Of a DNA stretch of 5,705 nt, positions 4,339 to 5,705 are shown piece after piece; positions within the stretch are counted from its first letter, which is position 1, and each line of letters starts with the position of its first letter. The stretch is from contig CAJFNE010000122.1 in NCBI GenBank assembly GCA_904393855.1, positions 1-5,705 of the forward strand, written 5' to 3'. The stretch comes from an uncultured Oscillibacter sp. (GTDB lineage Bacteria > Bacillota > Clostridia > Oscillospirales > Oscillospiraceae). A program made the position numbers and the translations under genes. The notes under the pieces are model-generated. The model was not told the DNA's origin. It saw only the letters and a program-made list of their open reading frames with translations, and searched no databases.

Positions 4339-5705
4339 ATGATACAGCTGCAAATTTGCCAGGAGGGACTGGAGCACAATATCAAGCGGGCCCGGGAGCA
4401 CGGCGTGATTCTCCCCACCATCGCCCAGATGCAGCATCCTGAGACCATCCCGGAGAAGATCCGGGACCGGCTGCGGGATGTGGGGCTGTGGGAGGTGAAC
4501 CCCCTGAACCTGTTCCGGATCACCTGGAAGAACGAGGCGAAGGAGACGGGCGGCCTGTTCCAGCCGGTGCCCAACTACGTGGAGCTGCCCCCGGCCCTGA
4601 CCGGCGTGCCCTGCCGGATCGTGGCCATGGCGGGCAAGTGGTTTCCCACCGGCTGCCACAAGGTGGGGGCCTCCTTCGGCTGCCTGGCGCCCAAGCTGGT
4701 GACGGGCCAGTTCGATGTGGAGCGGCAGAAGGCCGTGTGGCCCTCCACCGGCAACTACTGCCGGGGCGGCGTGTTCAACTCCGCGCTGCTGGGGACCCAG
4801 GGGGTGGCGATCCTGCCGGGGGACATGAGCCGGGAGCGGTTCCAGTGGCTGCGGGAGATGGGGGCGGAGATCATCGCCACCCCCGGCGGCGAGTCCGACG
4901 TGCGGGAGATCTTTGAAAAGACCGACGAGCTGGGACGGGACCCCCGCTATATGGTGTTCAACCAGTTCGCGGAGATGGGCAATCCCCTCTGGCACTATAA
5001 CGTCACCGGAAACGCCCTGGCGGACGTGTTCGAGGCCGTCAGGCGCCCCGGGGACCGCTTCGCCGGCGCCTGCTTCTCCTCCGGCTCCTCCGGGACGCTG
5101 TCCGCCGGGGACCGGCTGAAGGAGCGCTACCCCCGGCTGAAGCTGGCGGTGGGGGAGCCCGCTCAGTGCCCCATTATCCTGGAGGGGGGCTTCGGCAGCC
5201 ACCGGATCGAGGGGATCGGCGACAAGTTCGTCCCCTGGGTCCACAATGTGCGGAACACGGACCTGGTCATTGACATCGACGACGAGGACAGCCAGCGGCT
5301 GCTGCGCCTCTTCAACACCCCGGAGGGCCAGACCTACCTGCGGGAGGAGCTGGGCCTGGAGGACGACCTGCTGGAGCAGCTCACGTGGATGGGCATTTCC
5401 GGCATCGCCAATGTCCTCTGCTGCATCAAGATGGCCAAGTACTTCGAGCTGACGGAGCGGGACGTGGTGGCCACGGTGCTGACGGACTCCGCCGTCCTGT
5501 ACGGCAGCCGGATCGAGGAGCTGAACGAGCGGCACGGCCCCTACACGGTCCGGGAGGCGGCCATGGACCACGCCCTGCACATGCTGGGCATGCGGACGGA
5601 CCGCATGCGGGAGCTGACCTACCCGGACCGCAAGCGGGTCCACAACCTGAAGTACTTCACCTGGGTGGAGCAGGAGGGCAAGACCGCGGCGGAGCTGGAC
5701 GCCCT
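4339..5705 (+). CDS. PLP-dependent fold-type II enzyme of the cysteine synthase family, 3'-truncated
   Basis: 455 codons are present before the window ends; the stop is not reached. The ATG at 4339 has AGGAGGA (4324-4330) eight bases upstream. The core follows the O-acetylserine sulfhydrylase/cystathionine beta-synthase plan. The likely Schiff-base lysine K108 is in PTGCHKVGASFG, the substrate-carboxylate loop is STGNY at 136-140, and ILPGDMSRERFQWLREMGAE is at 158-177. The PLP-phosphate loop SSGSSGT is at 247-253, followed by GEPAQCP at 272-278, HRIEGIGDKFVP at 288-299 and GISG at 352-355. TDSAVLYGSR (382-391) stands where synthases have PDSGERYLS. It is probably cytosolic and catalyses a beta-elimination or beta-replacement on an amino acid; the substrate is unknown. 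Oddities are VG after the lysine instead of the usual DR, an N-terminal extension of about 95 residues before the core, and a C-terminal extension after 391 ending near LKYFTWVEQEGK. It is divergent from the AraC gene, which may regulate it. Confidence 0.9.
   Translation, partial: MIQLQICQEGLEHNIKRAREHGVILPTIAQMQHPETIPEKIRDRLRDVGLWEVNPLNLFRITWKNEAKETGGLFQPVPNYVELPPALTGVPCRIVAMAGKWFPTGCHKVGASFGCLAPKLVTGQFDVERQKAVWPSTGNYCRGGVFNSALLGTQGVAILPGDMSRERFQWLREMGAEIIATPGGESDVREIFEKTDELGRDPRYMVFNQFAEMGNPLWHYNVTGNALADVFEAVRRPGDRFAGACFSSGSSGTLSAGDRLKERYPRLKLAVGEPAQCPIILEGGFGSHRIEGIGDKFVPWVHNVRNTDLVIDIDDEDSQRLLRLFNTPEGQTYLREELGLEDDLLEQLTWMGISGIANVLCCIKMAKYFELTERDVVATVLTDSAVLYGSRIEELNERHGPYTVREAAMDHALHMLGMRTDRMRELTYPDRKRVHNLKYFTWVEQEGKTAAELDA

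Noticed and set aside
4231..5643. A 470-codon open frame on the - strand, antisense to the PLP enzyme
   Set aside because: It is rich in Pro, Gly, His, Gln and Leu with no recognisable domain. It exists because the GC-rich + strand gene rarely creates stops in that frame. The + strand reading matches a known enzyme fold along its length.

Overview
The window looks like a chromosomal segment from a GC-rich Firmicute of the class Clostridia. I infer the gut Oscillospiraceae (Flavonifractor/Lawsonibacter/Intestinimonas-like). The grounds are third positions saturated with G/C, strong AGGAGG-type Shine-Dalgarno sites, a TTG start on lgt, and a ymfH-lgt gene pair. I cannot name the species from sequence alone. 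There are six protein genes and no RNA gene, CRISPR array, insertion sequence or other mobile element. Coding density is high.

Left part, + strand (1-2049): the C-terminal three quarters of a YmfH-type M16 peptidase homologue, then lgt 18 bp later. Lgt is prolipoprotein diacylglyceryl transferase and carries an unusual Pro/Glu/Ala-rich C-terminal tail. The two genes probably share a transcript, which ends at a perfect 15-bp hairpin at 2052-2084. That hairpin also faces the convergent gene from the other side.

Middle part, - strand (2090-4065): in transcription order, an AraC-family regulator with an N-terminal cupin domain, a DUF2000 protein joined to it by a 4-nt ATGA overlap, and a PAP2-superfamily membrane protein. 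The PAP2 gene has its own extended -10 promoter in the 93-bp gap before it. The first two genes form a translationally coupled pair. PAP2 may be read separately.

Right part, + strand (4339-5705): the first 455 codons of a fold-type II PLP enzyme related to cysteine synthase, running off the end of the window. It is divergent from the AraC gene. The 273-bp divergent region holds a good + strand promoter, an inverted repeat touching its -35 box, a 10-bp direct repeat, a terminator-like hairpin with a T-tract on the - strand, and a leader of about 115 nt with strong potential secondary structure.

The most interesting unit is the divergent arrangement of AraC regulator + DUF2000 against the PLP enzyme. 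It suggests, without proving, a small regulated amino-acid metabolism module whose substrate is unknown. The rest is ordinary housekeeping sequence.
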